Below are positions 25,109-36,803 of a stretch of 64,000 nucleotides of DNA, in pieces. Source of the DNA: Cotesia glomerata (lineage: Eukaryota; Arthropoda; Insecta; Hymenoptera; Braconidae); NCBI RefSeq assembly GCF_020080835.1, contig NC_058160.1, forward strand, positions 12,959,506-13,023,505, in the 5' to 3' direction. The first letter of the stretch is position 1. Each line of letters starts with the position of its first letter. The translations under genes were made by a program, and so were the position numbers. The notes under the pieces are model-generated. The model worked only from the letters and a program-made list of their open reading frames with translations, made no database searches and had not been told where the DNA came from.

Positions 25109-25696
25109 CAATTAGGTTTAATTCACGCGGATCTGAAACCAGAAAATATAATGTTGGTGGATCCAGTACGCCAGCCTTATCGTGTGAAAGTTATTGATTT
25201 TGGGTCTGCCTCTCATGTTTCAAAAGCAGTATGCAATACTTATTTGCAATCACGATACTATCGTGCTCCAGAAATAATTCTTGGTCTTCCTTTCTGCGAA
25301 GCGATAGACATGTGGTCCCTCGGCTGTGTTGTTGCTGAACTATTTCTTGGTTGGCCTCTCTATCCTGGAAGCTCTGAATACGATCAAATTCGATACATCA
25401 GCCAAACTCAGGGCTTACCAACGGAACATATGCTTAATAATGCTAGTAAAACTACTAAATTCTTCTATAGAGATATGGATAGTACATATCCCTTTTGGCG
25501 ATTAAAGACTCCTGAAGAACATGAAGCAGAAACAGGAATAAAATCAAAAGAAGCAAGAAAATATATTTTCAATTGTTTAGACGATATTGGCCAAGTTAAC
25601 GTGCCGACTGATCTGGAAGGGGGTCAGTTACTTGCTGAAAAAGCTGATAGACGAGAATTTATTGATCTTTTGAAAAGAATGCTAACTATGGACCAG
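25109..25696 (+). CDS. HIPK: HIPK exon: catalytic loop, activation loop and C-lobe
   Basis: This 588-bp, 196-codon exon runs from QLGLIHADLKPENIML to KRMLTMDQ. It carries the catalytic loop in the HIPK/DYRK form HADLKPEN, the metal-binding DFG (VIDFGSASHV), and the activation segment CNTYLQSRYYRAPEIILG, whose second YxY-like tyrosine is the autophosphorylated residue in this family. The C-lobe motifs AIDMWSLGCVVAELFLGWPL and the HIPK insert (TPEEHEAETGIKSKEARKYI) follow. Acceptor TTTTTACAG and donor GTAGTA flank it. All catalytic residues are present. Confidence 0.98.
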
Positions 25697-25789
25697 GTAG
25701 TAATATCTATTTGTTACTATATCTATATTTGTTTGAGTTCTGTGCTAAGCAATATTAGAAGTGTAATTTTAACTACGTTCGAATTTTAG

Positions 25790-26290
25790 GAACGGCGTAT
25801 AACACCCGGTGAAGCATTAAATCATGCATTCGTCACACTAGCACACTTGGTAGATTATGCTCACTGCAATAACGTGAAAGCTTCCGTACAAATGATGGAA
25901 GTTTGTAGAAGAGCAGGTGATTTTACAACAAGCCCAACTCATCATCAACCTCCTTCAGCACCTCAACCACCCCCAACTTCTCTAGTAGCAAATTTTGTTC
26001 CAACTACAAATGGTAGCGCAGTTACTCTTACATTCAACAATCAGCTCACGAATCAAGTACAGCGATTAGTTCGAGAGCACCGGAGTGCTCAAACAGGATA
26101 TGATAATTTGTATCAGATATACAGTAACAGTAGTCGAAGGGCCACGCAATATAGTGGATCAACTAATGGGTCTAATAATGGACGAAGTGGGGTTCATGAT
26201 TTTTCACATCAACTTGTACCAGGAATTTTATGTCCACCTCCTGGATACCAGACGATGGCGAGTCCGACAAAACATGTAGTGGTAACGCAG
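25790..26290 (+). CDS. HIPK: HIPK exon: end of kinase domain and start of regulatory tail
   Basis: This 501-bp, 167-codon exon begins ERRITPGEALNHAFVTLAHL, the end of the kinase C-lobe. It then passes into a Pro/Ser/Thr-rich low-complexity tail (PPSAPQPPPTS), a conserved segment VQRLVREHRSAQTGYDNLYQ, and ends SPTKHVVVTQ before GTATAA. In HIPKs this region follows the kinase and contributes to binding homeodomain and co-regulator proteins. It follows a 93-bp intron ending GAATTTTAG. The next exon is 18 kb away, because the intron holds the 5.1-kb A2 element and many smaller repeats. Confidence 0.96.
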
Positions 26291-26466
26291 GTATAAAATC
26301 ATTACGCAATTATTTTATAGAATTTTTTTTTACATCTTAAATACAAAGTACCCAGAGTACATCAAGTGCGATCACTAGAAAAAAAAAAAAAAAAGAAATT
26401 AATAAAACGGATGAACCCAGAGGCCACTCTAAGCTGAAAAGAGTAGTATGTATTTAGTAATACACT

Positions 26467-26620
26467 TTTTTACTTTCCGCGACAAAAATCAATGATTCTA
26501 AAAAATTGGGAAGTTATTGGTTTCACCCCTATTCAAAAAAATTAAATTCACATCAGATCTTTACACTTTGAAGTCCCAGATAGCTGCTTTAACTATTCCT
26601 ACGGTATGTGTGTGTGTGTG
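26467..26620 (+). repeat. Family R left half (diverged) with (TG)8 core
   Basis: ATTGGGAAGTTATTGGTTTC and AACTATTCCTACGGTATG match the left half of family R with more substitutions than other copies. It ends in (TG)8 at 26604-26620, where A2 starts. No matching right half follows A2. Confidence 0.7.
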
Positions 26621-26856
26621 TTTTTGGGGAATCCTTTTTACGGATTCTAGGCATAGCTGTTTGGCCTGGATATGTGGCGACTCGGCGCAGCGTCATACTA
26701 AAACTCGACACTAACGCCCCTACCCACTAAACCCTAAACCCCTTTTCCTTCTTTCCTCTAATCCCTCATGGAAACCGCCGTCAGGCATTACTTCGTGAAG
26801 GGAGGATCTAGCTACTGCTCTTCCTTCTGGTGGCTAAGGTGTTAACTACCTTCCTT

Positions 26857-29835
26857 CTATCTTCTGCTATTTGCTCTTTTTCTTTCGGTGGAACGCAAGT
26901 CTTTAAGGACTTCTGTTGCAAACGTGTTGGTAGCGTTCCAGGCAGCTTTTGATGACAACATTGCTTCTACTAGTGAATCTGGTTGTATTCTCTGGTTCAG
27001 GATCCTCTCCAGTTCTTCACGCTGTGGATCGAAACGAGGACATACAAAGAAGACGTGCTCCGCGTCTTCAGCAGCTCCTGGGCAGGACGGTCACTCCGAA
27101 GAGTCATCGTGCTTAAAGCGGTGTAGATACTCTCGAAAACACCCATGTCCCGACAACATCTGCGTAAGATAGTAATTGACTTCACCGTGATTCCGGTTAA
27201 GCCAAATGTCGATCCGAGGTATGAGACGGTGCGTCCACCTACCCTTCTCTGCAGCATCCCATTGTAGTTGCCATCGGCCTATGCTCTTCTGCCGTTCTTC
27301 AATTCTAAGTTCTTCAGGGCTCAGTGCAGTTGACCTTTTTCGTTGGTAAAGGGTCCGCCTTTCCTCTGCTAGAACTCTAAGAGGTAGGGTTCCAGCAATG
27401 ACGCACACTGCTTCTTCTGATATAGTGCGGAAGGCACTAGCTACTCGTAGGGCACTCAGTCGATATACTGGTCCAGCCTTTCTCCATGATTCTTGCGTCT
27501 TTAATGCGTCGGCCCAAATGGATATTCCGTAAGTGAGCACCGATATGACTACTGATGACAATAATAGCCTCCTGCTCTGTTTTGGGCCTCCGTCGTTCGG
27601 CATCAGTCGTGCGAGACTAGCCCTCACTACTGACGCTTTGGCACTGATATGTTCCACTTGCTGCTTGAAGTTGAGTCGGGCATCAAGCATCACTCCCAAA
27701 TATCGGATATAAGGTTGTGATGTGATTTCTTGTTCGCCGATTTTTAGCTTAATGGTCTCTACCACTTTTCTGCTGGTAATAAGCACTGCCTCAGTCTTGT
27801 GTTGCGCCAGTTGCAGGTTCACTGCGTCCATCCACCGGTCAACGCGCTCAAAAGTGAGATCGAACATATGGTTTATCTCGTCAAGGTGTTTGGCAACAAT
27901 CACTATAGCTACGTCATCTGCATATGCTACGAGTTTGACGTTTCTTGGCAGAGTTAGTCTTTATAGACCGTCATACATAATATTCCACAGGAGCGGGCCT
28001 AGGACTGAACCTTGCGGTACACCTCCAGTAATATCATACTCCCTCGGACCGTTCTTCGTGTCATACTTCAAGACCCTATATTCGAAGTAGCTTGTTACAA
28101 TCTTAAGAAGGTATTCTGGTACATTCTTCTCTTGGAGGGCCTGCATGATGCATTCCCAATTGGCGGAGTTGAATGCGTTTCTGATGTCTAGGGTCGCCAC
28201 CAGGCAATACTCTTTCGTTCCACCCTTCCATCTGGTTCCTGCGATTGCTTCCTTGGCCGTATCAACAACCAGTTTGATTGCGTCCAGGGTTGATCGTCCT
28301 TTCCGGAATCCATACTGATTGTCTGCCAGGAGTGGGTCGACTACTGCTTCAATTCTCTGGTGAATTATGCGTTCAAATATCTTACCCGCTGTATCTAGCA
28401 TGCAAAGTGGGCGGTAAGATGACGGTTCATCCGGTGGTTTCTTCCCTTTAGGTAACAGTACCAATCGTTGCTGTTTCCACTTATGCGGGAAAGTCCCCTC
28501 CTTAAGGCATGAATTATAAACGTCTAGGAATAATGTTGGAGCTGCCTTTATGATGGTTTTCAAGGCTATATTAGGGATTCCGTCCAATCCCGGCGCTTTA
28601 TTATTCCCTACACGGTTACAGGCCTCCAGCAGTTCTTCTTCAGTCACAGGTGGAGTGTCATCCAGTTCGCCTGGCGCGAACTGGTAATCGAAGTTGCGTT
28701 GCTGTGGGAATAGTGCAGTGACGATTTTCTGGAGAAATTGAGGACACGTAGGTGATGGCATTTGTTGTTTTTTTAGGTGGGTCATAACCACCTTATAAGG
28801 CCTACCCCACACGTCTTTATCCACCTCGTTGATGAGCTCTTTCCAGCATTGTCTCTTACTATCCTTGATAGCTTTGTTCAATGATCGACGGGCTTTTTTG
28901 TATTCTGCGACCAGCTCCGCAGAGTTAGGTCGTCGATAGCCACGCTGGGATATTCTTCTTTTCTTTAGACACTCTTTCCGAAGAACACTGATGTGGTCGT
29001 TCCACCAGTGCACTGCCGGGCGTTGGCTTATGCTGTGTTTCCGGACCATACTGGCGTCACAGGCCTGGACAACTCTTTTCATCAGGTCCTTGGTCATTTC
29101 TTCTGCGGATCCAGTAGTAATCGGTTCACTATTAAGGGCTATTACCGATGTGCTTGTGTCAAAAGGCTTCACTTTCCATCCAATGGTATTGAATGACTTG
29201 ATTGGTCTTCTTGTATTCCGGTCATGTGATATTTCCCAGAGAATTGCCTTGTGGTCACTGGCTGTGTAGATATCCATCACCTTCCAGTCGTATTTCCCAC
29301 TGATGAGGCTGCTGCTGACGAAAGTGAGATCTACGATAGAGCTTGCTTCTCCTTTAGTATAGGTTGGCGTATCACCACTGTTGAGCTGGACTACATCTAG
29401 TGTAGAGAAAGCTTCTAGGAGTGCTTTTCCTCGCGCATTTGTCTGCTTGCTGCCCCAGTCCACTGCCCAGGAGTTGAAGTCACCGGCAATCGCGACCGGA
29501 TAGTGCTGCTTGGCGTCCTCGGTCAGTTTGTCCAAGAATTCAGTGAATTCAACAATGGATAGGCTAGGTGGTGCATAACAGCTGTAGAAACGGATGCCGT
29601 TTACTGTTGCTGCTACAAAGCCGGCATTATCATTGTTAACTACACTCTGGAAGGGATGCTTACCACAAGACCAGATGACAGCCTTGGTGGTGCTGTCAGA
29701 TTCCCAAGGCTGGGTATTCAGGTATCTGTATGGCTCTGCTATCATTACTAAGTCTAACTCTAGTTCTCTTGCTGTTTGCATAAGCAGATCATGTGCAGCT
29801 TCGCAATGGTTTAGGTTTAGCTGCAATAACGTCAT
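26857..29835 (-). pseudogene. A2 ORF2 (endonuclease/reverse transcriptase), two in-frame stops
   Basis: The 993-codon frame starts MTLLQLNLNHCEAAHDLL. Endonuclease motifs are MIAEPYRYL, AIAGDFNSWAVDWGS and TASDHKAILWE. The reverse transcriptase has QYGFRKGRSTLDAI, GVPQGSVLGPLLWN and AYADDVAIV, and the C-terminal part has a CX2C...H...C knuckle. Stops are at codon 625 (27961-27963, TAA where A4 and A5 have Leu), 13 codons before the Y of YADD, and codon 915 (27091-27093, TGA where A4 has the first Cys of the knuckle). Length and frame are otherwise identical to A4. Confidence 0.9.
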
Positions 29836-31204
29836 GTCTGTTTGTTTGTTATCTTCTGGAGTGCCTCTTTAAATACTGGGCACCTGGATGCGCCGGCATG
29901 ATGAGCCGAGTTCTCCGCACTTTGATCCGGGCATAATACACATTTCGCTGGGTTTTTGCATTCAGCAATCTTGTGTCCCTCTTGTCCGCACCTAATACAT
30001 AGCTTAGACCGATCCACATTGCTCTTGCACTGGGATCCAAGATGTCCAAAGTGCCAGCACTTGAAACATTGGATTGGTCTCCTCGTAGCTCGGATTCGGC
30101 AGTTGGCCCAGCCGATCCGGACTTTACCGCTTCCTGTCAATATCTTCCGCGCTGCAGCTGCTGGTAGTGTCACAACAGCTGTCTGAGTACCTCTGTAGGC
30201 CTTATGAATCTTAATTGTCCCTAGTGGTATCTCGCAGGTTTCTCCGATTTCCGTTTGCAAGGCAGCCTGAATATCCTCCTTGGTTGTGGTACCGTCAAGA
30301 TCTCGGATTTCGACGTCTTCCTGTGGCCCTTTGCAGATTACCTTTGCGTCTTCTTGGAGGATGTCCGCGATGGTCTTCTGTAAGGCTTGGCCTCGGTCAG
30401 CGCTCTTCCTCGAAAGCGTAATCAGCAAGCTCCCGGTCCTAGTTCTTTGGATCTTATCCACTGTAGTACGGACCTGTTCGTCAGGGACGTCCTGCTTTAT
30501 TCGCTTCAGAATTTCAGCATACTTTGCCGTCTCTGCGGGGCGGATGATCAGTGCGTCCGGCCTGATCCGTTTGCGCGGTTCTTTCCGATTAGGCTCTGGC
30601 CTGGACTCCTTCGGCGGTTGCTTCTGGAGCTTTTTTACTGCTTGCTCTCTCTTGGACTTCCTTGACTGGACTTTTTGCCATTCATTCACCTCCTTTTTTC
30701 CGCCGTTCTGTGTTACCGCGTTTTTCGGGGGACTTGGTTTAAGGTCCTTCTTCTTCTTAGTACGGCTGGTCATTGAGTCTGGGAATTTCGTTCTTTCCTT
30801 TTCCCGGGCCTGATATCAGTTCCAGTTTCCTCTCCGTCTTCGACAACTGACTCGACGTCACCCTCGCCACCTGTGTCCATCTCCTCGACAAACGTGTCGG
30901 CTTTTGCTGGTGAAACCGCTGTCACACTCGTCTTCATCACGATATTACCGTGTTGTTGTTGGATCTCCTGCCATTCTTGGTCCAGTTTTTTGAACCTTCT
31001 CAGGGCACTGCAGATGTTCGTCGACTTCGACTTGATCTCCTTGTGGACATTTTGCTTGGTTTGGAGAAAGTCCTGCAGTCCACTGACTAGCTTCTCCAGA
31101 TGTGCCAGCGCATCTGTCCTCTTCATCTTTGCACTAAGTAGCAGTGCGTCTTGCTGGGCATGAGGCCCGTTTTCACTCTTGTTTGTTTCCTGTGCATTAC
31201 TCAT
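29832..31204 (-). pseudogene. A2 ORF1 (Gag-like zinc-knuckle protein), frameshifted
   Basis: Starts MSNAQETNKSENGPHAQQ at 31204. The frame is 1,373 nt where A1 has 1,374. One G is missing from a G-run at about 30780 (GTCTGGGAATTT against GTCTGGGGAATTT in A1), which shifts the frame around residue 143. The downstream part is intact, with Lys/Arg-rich stretches and the zinc knuckles CFKCWHFGHLGSQC and CIRCGQEGHKIAEC plus the third CVLC...HH...C motif. The stop overlaps the ORF2 start as ATGA (29832-29835). Confidence 0.87.
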
Positions 31205-31743
31205 ACTTTTTAATTTACCAGCGCATCGTACGGAGTGGAGCGGGTTGCCATAACTAGGAACGGGTGTACCCTCGGAGATAGTACTCCTACCCCAGTTCCC
31301 TGAGGCCTAGCCGACACTTAGCCAGTCCCGGAATACACGGACGGACTAGACTCGCTCGGAGCGGTGAAGATTTCGATCTCTAACACTCACTGCGTACTTC
31401 CTGATCAAGGCCCGAAGTGTCTGGCTCCTGATCCACTGCTGCAACTTACACCTCGGTAGAGCAAGCTCACATCAGCCGTGGCCTGCATCGTCGGAAACTA
31501 CGATACAGGTTCCGGTCACTCCCAGTGGGTCACAGCAGAGAACGATCGTCTTGTTAGGTCAGTTAGTGTGACCAACCCATTAAAGGAGAGTTTTGTCCAC
31601 GGGAGCGTATTTTGTTTGGTTATTTTGCTTGGCTCCTACCCGCTGTACCTCATCAACTAAGAGATTAAGTGTCATCCAAGGACAGCGAGCGTTCTCCCAT
31701 CCGCTCGGGGAGACGCGCCCGGTAGCAGTATCTCTTCTGCCCC

Positions 31744-31745
<2 letters not shown>

Positions 31746-31797
<52 letters not shown>
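31746..31797. repeat. (GT)n microsatellite at the A2 5' end
   Basis: About 25 GT units, followed by a CG-rich transition GCGTGCAAACGCGCGCGC. It marks the 5' boundary of A2. Confidence 0.95.
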
Positions 31798-31798
<1 letters not shown>

Positions 31799-31833
31799 CA
31801 AACGCGCGCGCAAACAGGATTAGATAACTTAAT

Positions 31834-32643
31834 ATTAACGTCAATCCAAATAGATTTCTCCCACTTTAACCGTCGCACACTATCGCCCTCTTGCGCCTAG
31901 ACCAGCGTATTATTGCACATTAACTATTAAAAAAATTAATTAAAAATTGAGTTTAAGTTAAAAAAAATTAACATTTATATTTAAAAAATTCTAAAAAAAT
32001 CAGTGAATTTTTTGATTACAAATTTATTACTATTTTTTACAATTTATTACTATTTATTACAATTATTTATTATGAAAAATTATAATAAGCTTACCAAAAA
32101 TAAACAAAGCCGCCATGTTTATTTCCATATTTATTTTTCAATAATTAATATAAAATTAACAAAAGGTTTAAAAAAGAAACCACATAGTAAGCACCAAGTA
32201 GTTCTAAATGTAATATTTATTAAAACTTTTCTTTTCTTGATAATTACTAAAATAGATTTTTAATTTGGAGAAATTATTCACTCTAATTAGTCGTACACCA
32301 GCACCGTATAAATATTCGACAGTCTTACGGGTGCAACTGGGGCACTCGTGACGTCACAAAAATTCTTACTCAGGATGCGGCAAAATTTGAATGAGTAAAA
32401 TATATTCAGGCGCTTAATTTATAATTATAATTGACATAATATAACATTAAATAATTTATTATTTATTAACTACAAAGCACATGCATTTCTCTATCATTTA
32501 TAGGATAAATTTTATTATTATTAATATTATAAATATTTCTTGAAATTTTTAGTTTTTTTATCATAATAAATGCGACGATTATTATCCAAGATCAAATATT
32601 AAAATTAAAAATTTTTTTCATTATTAGTATTACTTATATAAGC
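31834..32643 (+). repeat. Left arm of an 810-bp inverted repeat pair
   Basis: From TTAACGTCAATCCAAATAGA to TATTACTTATATAAGC. Its reverse complement is at 42449-43257 with only a few differences; an AT-rich 86-codon open frame inside differs at one residue between the arms. It may be a mobile element present twice in opposite orientation, or the two arms of one large duplication. No real coding function is suggested by composition. Confidence 0.8.
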
Positions 32644-32644
32644 A

Positions 32645-33048
32645 ATGTATGAGGCATTCCATACCAAATTGTACAACTCAAAAAAAGTTTTTTTTTTTAT
32701 TTCGTAATTTGTGGATATTATTTAGTATCCATCAAAAAAATTTTCCGATAAATTTTGAGATTTCTTTTATCACCAGTTCAAAAGATATCGAATTTTGACG
32801 AATAAAAAACCTTATTCTCTTTTGGTTTTTCGCTCATAACTTCTACAAAAATGGTTCAAATCCGAACATTTCTTTTCAAAATTCTTATTGTTCTTTACAT
32901 AATTTAATATCTCTTAAATCGGCGATAAAAAAATCTCAAAATTTATCTAAAGAAATTGTTTGATGGATACTAAAAAATATTCTAAAATTACGAAAATCAA
33001 AAACAAATTTTTTAAACTGTACGATGTGGCATGGAATGTCCCATACAT
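32645..33048. mobile_element. 404-bp foldback element
   Basis: ATGTATGAGGCATTCCATAC at the left end pairs with the right end GCATGGAATGTCCCATACAT. Further inward, mirrored blocks such as GATACTAAAAAATATT and TTTTGAGATTT continue the hairpin. One end of a related copy is at 18587-18690. It interrupts the end of the 31834 inverted-repeat arm. Confidence 0.6.
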
Positions 33049-34302
33049 TTTTTTTTTTTTTTAAATTAAATATTTGTCTCATAAACAATAATCGGCGTAT
33101 TTATCATGTGAAAAAATCTGGAAAAACGGTTAAACCTAAAGGCCATCCCTGGAATTTCCCGCTATGTACTAGTTCAAAACGCTCGAAAAATTATCTATTC
33201 CAAAGTTTTAAGCTTTCGAGCTCAAAAACACAACTCTTATAATTATTATAGCTCGAAAAACTGCATTGATAGTACGATTTGTTTATATTTAATAAGCTTT
33301 ATTAATTGCTGTAATAAATGATTTTTTAACATCATAGGATTTAATAAATATTGAAACACTAAATTTTTCTTTATTTAAAAATTTAATTATTTAAGTCACT
33401 AAGTCCTCGCGGATAGGCAAATAATCACTTAAATTTCATAAAATGGGATACGCTGCTCTGGGATGTTCCGCTCCGTGACTACTGAATGTGTCAATCTTTA
33501 GATGATTTTATTAGTTTGAGACAGAAGTTCTCACGCGTGCCAGTTAATTTATTTTACTTACTTACAAATTTTAACTGCAACGATGACCCTTTGTCTTTGA
33601 TTGACCCTTTGGCAGGTTGTAGATAGATAGTCGTAGTAAATAGATAGGTGAATAGTGGTAGTTTAGTAATAGTGTATAGCGGTGATAACAATACACTTAA
33701 CTTTATTACACAAAATAAGCACTTTTAATATAAACTTGTGGTATTTCGGTAATGTAACTTAACAAAATAGAATATTTGTAACAATAGAATGAATATTATT
33801 TAATATTAGAAATATAAGAGTGAATTAGTAGTAAATTATGGTGAATAGTCACCTAATAGTAGTAAAAAAGGAATATAAGATTAATTGATAGTAAGTTTTA
33901 GTGAGTAATCACCTAATAGTGGTAATAGTGGTATAGTAGTAAATTGACTAAGAAATATCTAACGTGGTGGTTGACACCGGGGGATAGATCGAAGTGTCGA
34001 TCAATGCTCAGGTTTTGAGGCTCGTAGCTGATTTTCCCCTCCTCGTGTCGTCTTGTGACGTCACGGGGGCTACACATTAATTTAGCTAGTGTCGGTAACG
34101 GAAATTTCGGGTGGTAGTTCGCCAGGCTGATAAAATCGGGACATTTTGCAGTGTCTCAATATTTATTAACAGTTAATAAATTATTTACTATTTATTAAAT
34201 ACGATTTATTAAATGTTAGTAAATATTTGTTAACAGTTAACAAATATTTATTAAATCCTTTATTAAAAAGTTGATGTGACGTTTTCATTGTTGTCGCTTT
34301 TC
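33049..34302. other. Mixed repeat DNA, no gene
   Basis: 33118-33256 contains a scrap of family R right end (AAAAACGGTTAAACCTAAAG, GGAATTTCCCGC, GAGCTC block). 33830-33920 has a 60-bp imperfect duplication (GTGAATAGTCACCTAATAGT). 33960-34140 is a GC-richer unassigned patch. 34150-34260 has TTAACAGTTAACAAATATTT palindromic repeats. Confidence 0.4.
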
Positions 34303-34478
34303 GTTGCTATGGTGACCACTTTGGCAACCATTACAATGGCAATAGTTACCATAGCAACGGTTATCATAGCATCGGTTACTATGGCAACAGTTACCATAGC
34401 AACGGTTATCATGGTAACAGTTACCCTAGCAACGATTACCATGGTAACGGTTACTATGGCAACAGTTACCATGGCAAC
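34303..34478. repeat. 15-bp minisatellite of X-box-like palindromes
   Basis: GTTACCATAGCAAC-type motifs start exactly every 15 bp at 34345, 34360, 34375, 34390, 34405, 34420, 34435, 34450 and 34465; a diverged one is at 34303. The best copies, GTTACCATGGCAAC and GTTACTATGGCAAC, match the known binding palindrome of RFX factors (GTTNCCATGGNAAC type). Because 15 is a multiple of three, both strands are open; these frames are not genes. Confidence 0.85.
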
Positions 34479-34569
34479 GGTTAAATATAAATGAGTAAAA
34501 TTTGTAAAAATAATGATTACTTAAACTGTTGATAATAACCATTTTGACAGAAGCGCGCAAAGCGCCTTC

Positions 34570-34694
34570 GATTTTCTAGTGTTAGTAAATATTTGTTAAC
34601 AGTTAACAAATATTTATTAAATGTTAGTAAATATTTGTTAACAGTTAACAAATATTTATTAACAGTTAATAAGTACAATTTATTAATTGTTAAT
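34570..34694. repeat. Palindromic TTAACAGTTAA repeats
   Basis: Several copies of AAATATTTGTTAACAGTTAA and its mirror. The same motif is found at 34150-34260 and after the LTR at 36804-36850, so the LTR candidate is inserted in a region made of this repeat. Confidence 0.7.
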
Positions 34695-34698
34695 AATT

Positions 34699-36799
34699 TG
34701 TAACGGGTGTTTTAATTCCCGCTCATTTGGCCCTTAGTAAAATTTAACAACAACAATATATTCAACAATTGACTCTAAGATTTACCAGGGCGCCACCAGG
34801 ATTATTTTCTCGGTTCCTGGAACCGGATACCAGAGCTGATTCTATTAATCTACAGGGAAGAGAGAGTTGGGGGAAGGTGGTTCTGAAAATGAATAAATTT
34901 TTATTTAACAACGGTACAAAAATTTATTAACAAAAGAATTTAACAACTCGTGCGCTTGCACTTACACACACTCACTTACAACTAACTCACTTAATGCTAC
35001 AACTTATTACTACTCTCCTCAACTCCACGCTACCGCTTTGTCACCCCGCAAAGAGACTAATCGTATGCAAAGGCTCGTTAACTCGGCTCACGAAAGTAGT
35101 CGACCCAGTGACTAAACGTAGACCGATATCCTCCCGTGAGCTTACAAAAAAATTTACTTAATCCCACAGTACCCTCTTATGGAGCGACTATACTGTGGTT
35201 GCTACCTTACTACCGCTGTACCCCACTTGGCGTCTATACAACGGCTTCTAATTCGGCTCACGAAAGTAGTCGACCCAGTGACTAAACGTAGACCGATGTC
35301 CTCCCGCGAGCTTACAAAAAAATTTACTTAATCCCACAGTACCCTCTTATGGAGCGACTATACTGTGGTTTCTACCTTACTACCGCTGTACCCCACTTGG
35401 CGTCTATACAACGGCTTCTACGCCAGCGAAACACCTCGCAAAGAGACTAATCGTATGCGAAGGAACGCTGGTAGCACTCACCCACTCACAACCCACTCTT
35501 CTCCACACACACTGACTCTACTTTACTTTTGACTAATTAAAATTTTACAAAATTAACTCCAAAATTTACAACGTTAATTTTCACTAAAATTGTTCAGTCA
35601 TTAGCTTACAATAAAACTCATGAATTATCCTCACGATTAATAAATTTACTTCTTAAAATTTCCGGCTTAAAACCGACGCTTCTTTTATTCCAAATTTAAC
35701 ACGAGCTTAACTCTGCGCATTAACTTAAATTCTTTCGAAGAACGTTCTTTATAAAATTAACTAAATTTTTACTCGGACGTAATCCACACTGACAAATAGT
35801 TTTTATAAATAATTCCAATAAAATAATAATTTTAGTCTTCGATAGTTCAATGTATTAATGACCACGTGGAATTTTTCGATTTATAAATAATTAATAAAAC
35901 AATTTGTCTCAATATAAAATAAATTCACGAAAAATTATCCACGGTTAATTCGATCTCAATTGCATCGAAGTTCAGTAGCCAATTCTCAATAAATTATATT
36001 AAATAAATAATACTTTTTTGTAACAAATAATATTAATAAATGATAATTCAATTGTTATAATTTATAATAATAGTCCAGTTATTAATATTGTAAATTTACT
36101 GCGTCACAAAATTCTCAAAGAATTTGCGCGCTCAAAATGGACTCCGTTGTTCGTTACAGCGTACTAAGCTCGACCTCGGGTACCGAAGCTTGACCAGTCG
36201 TGAGTTGCTGATTGGAATAATTCTCGATGTTCAGAAATTAATTAAATTTGATTAATCAAAAGATGAATTTAATTTAGCCAATCTTAAGATGTTAATAATT
36301 ATTAACCAGCTGAATTAACAATTTAGATACTCACGACCTAAACCCAGGAGGTCTAGAACATTCCTCGGGTGTAAAATCCCCAGAAGGAATTGTTCACAAG
36401 CTAACAAATTAAATTGATTAAAATAATTAATTATTATTAAGCAAAATTATTAAACAATTGAATTATCCAAACTTGAATAAATAAAATGAGAAGTAGTGTG
36501 TTTGATGAGCCGGGTATATGGCCCCAAGGCTCATCATTACCAAAGTCCAATACCTGGTGTAAATTTGGTTGAAGAAACTCTATGGTTGATACTCGCTTCC
36601 TTCTTTGGACTTCTTGATGTTACTCGTTCCAACACTTTACTACTTCTCCGGACACCACGCATGGCTCGTCTATATAACGACCCCAAAAATACCCCCTCCT
36701 GCTCTCTCTCTAGGCCCGAAGATCGATGCGCTCAAATGCTAGTCGAAAAGTTATCGATCTCTGGCGACTTATCGATTAAGGGTAATTTACCCTGTTACA
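34699..36799 (+). mobile_element. Candidate solo LTR (2.1 kb)
   Basis: It begins TGTAACGGGT and ends ACCCTGTTACA, short inverted ends of LTR type. It is flanked by the 4-bp direct repeat AATT (34695-34698 and 36800-36803). Near its right end a TATA box, TATATAA at 36671, precedes about 120 bp that could be R-U5. Inside there is a 160-bp tandem duplication (35093-35252 and 35253-35412). No gag-pol coding sequence adjoins it, so it would be a solo LTR left by recombination; 2.1 kb is long for an LTR. A large terminal-inverted-repeat element is the alternative. Confidence 0.5.
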
Positions 36800-36803
36800 A
36801 ATT

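Larger units (their letters stand above)
26621..31745 (-). mobile_element. A2: full-length family A (Waldo-like) retrotransposon
   Basis: Complete 5.1-kb element antisense to HIPK: 5' UTR 31205-31745, ORF1 29832-31204, ORF2 26857-29835 and 3' UTR 26621-26856. It starts TCGGGGCAGA next to (GT)n at 31746 and ends GGATTCCCCAAAAA next to (AC)n at 26620. The 5' UTR and ORFs are nearly identical to A1. Lesions: one 1-bp deletion in ORF1 and two in-frame stops in ORF2. Confidence 0.92.

Noticed and set aside
32003..32263. An 86-codon frame conserved at 42830-43090
   Set aside because: The conservation comes from the inverted repeat pair as a whole; the sequence is AT-rich, has no domain, and non-coding parts of the arms are equally conserved.
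34263..34494. Open frames of about 70 codons on both strands
   Set aside because: They follow from a 15-bp repeat whose length is a multiple of three; Val/Thr/Ile/Met repeats carry no domain.
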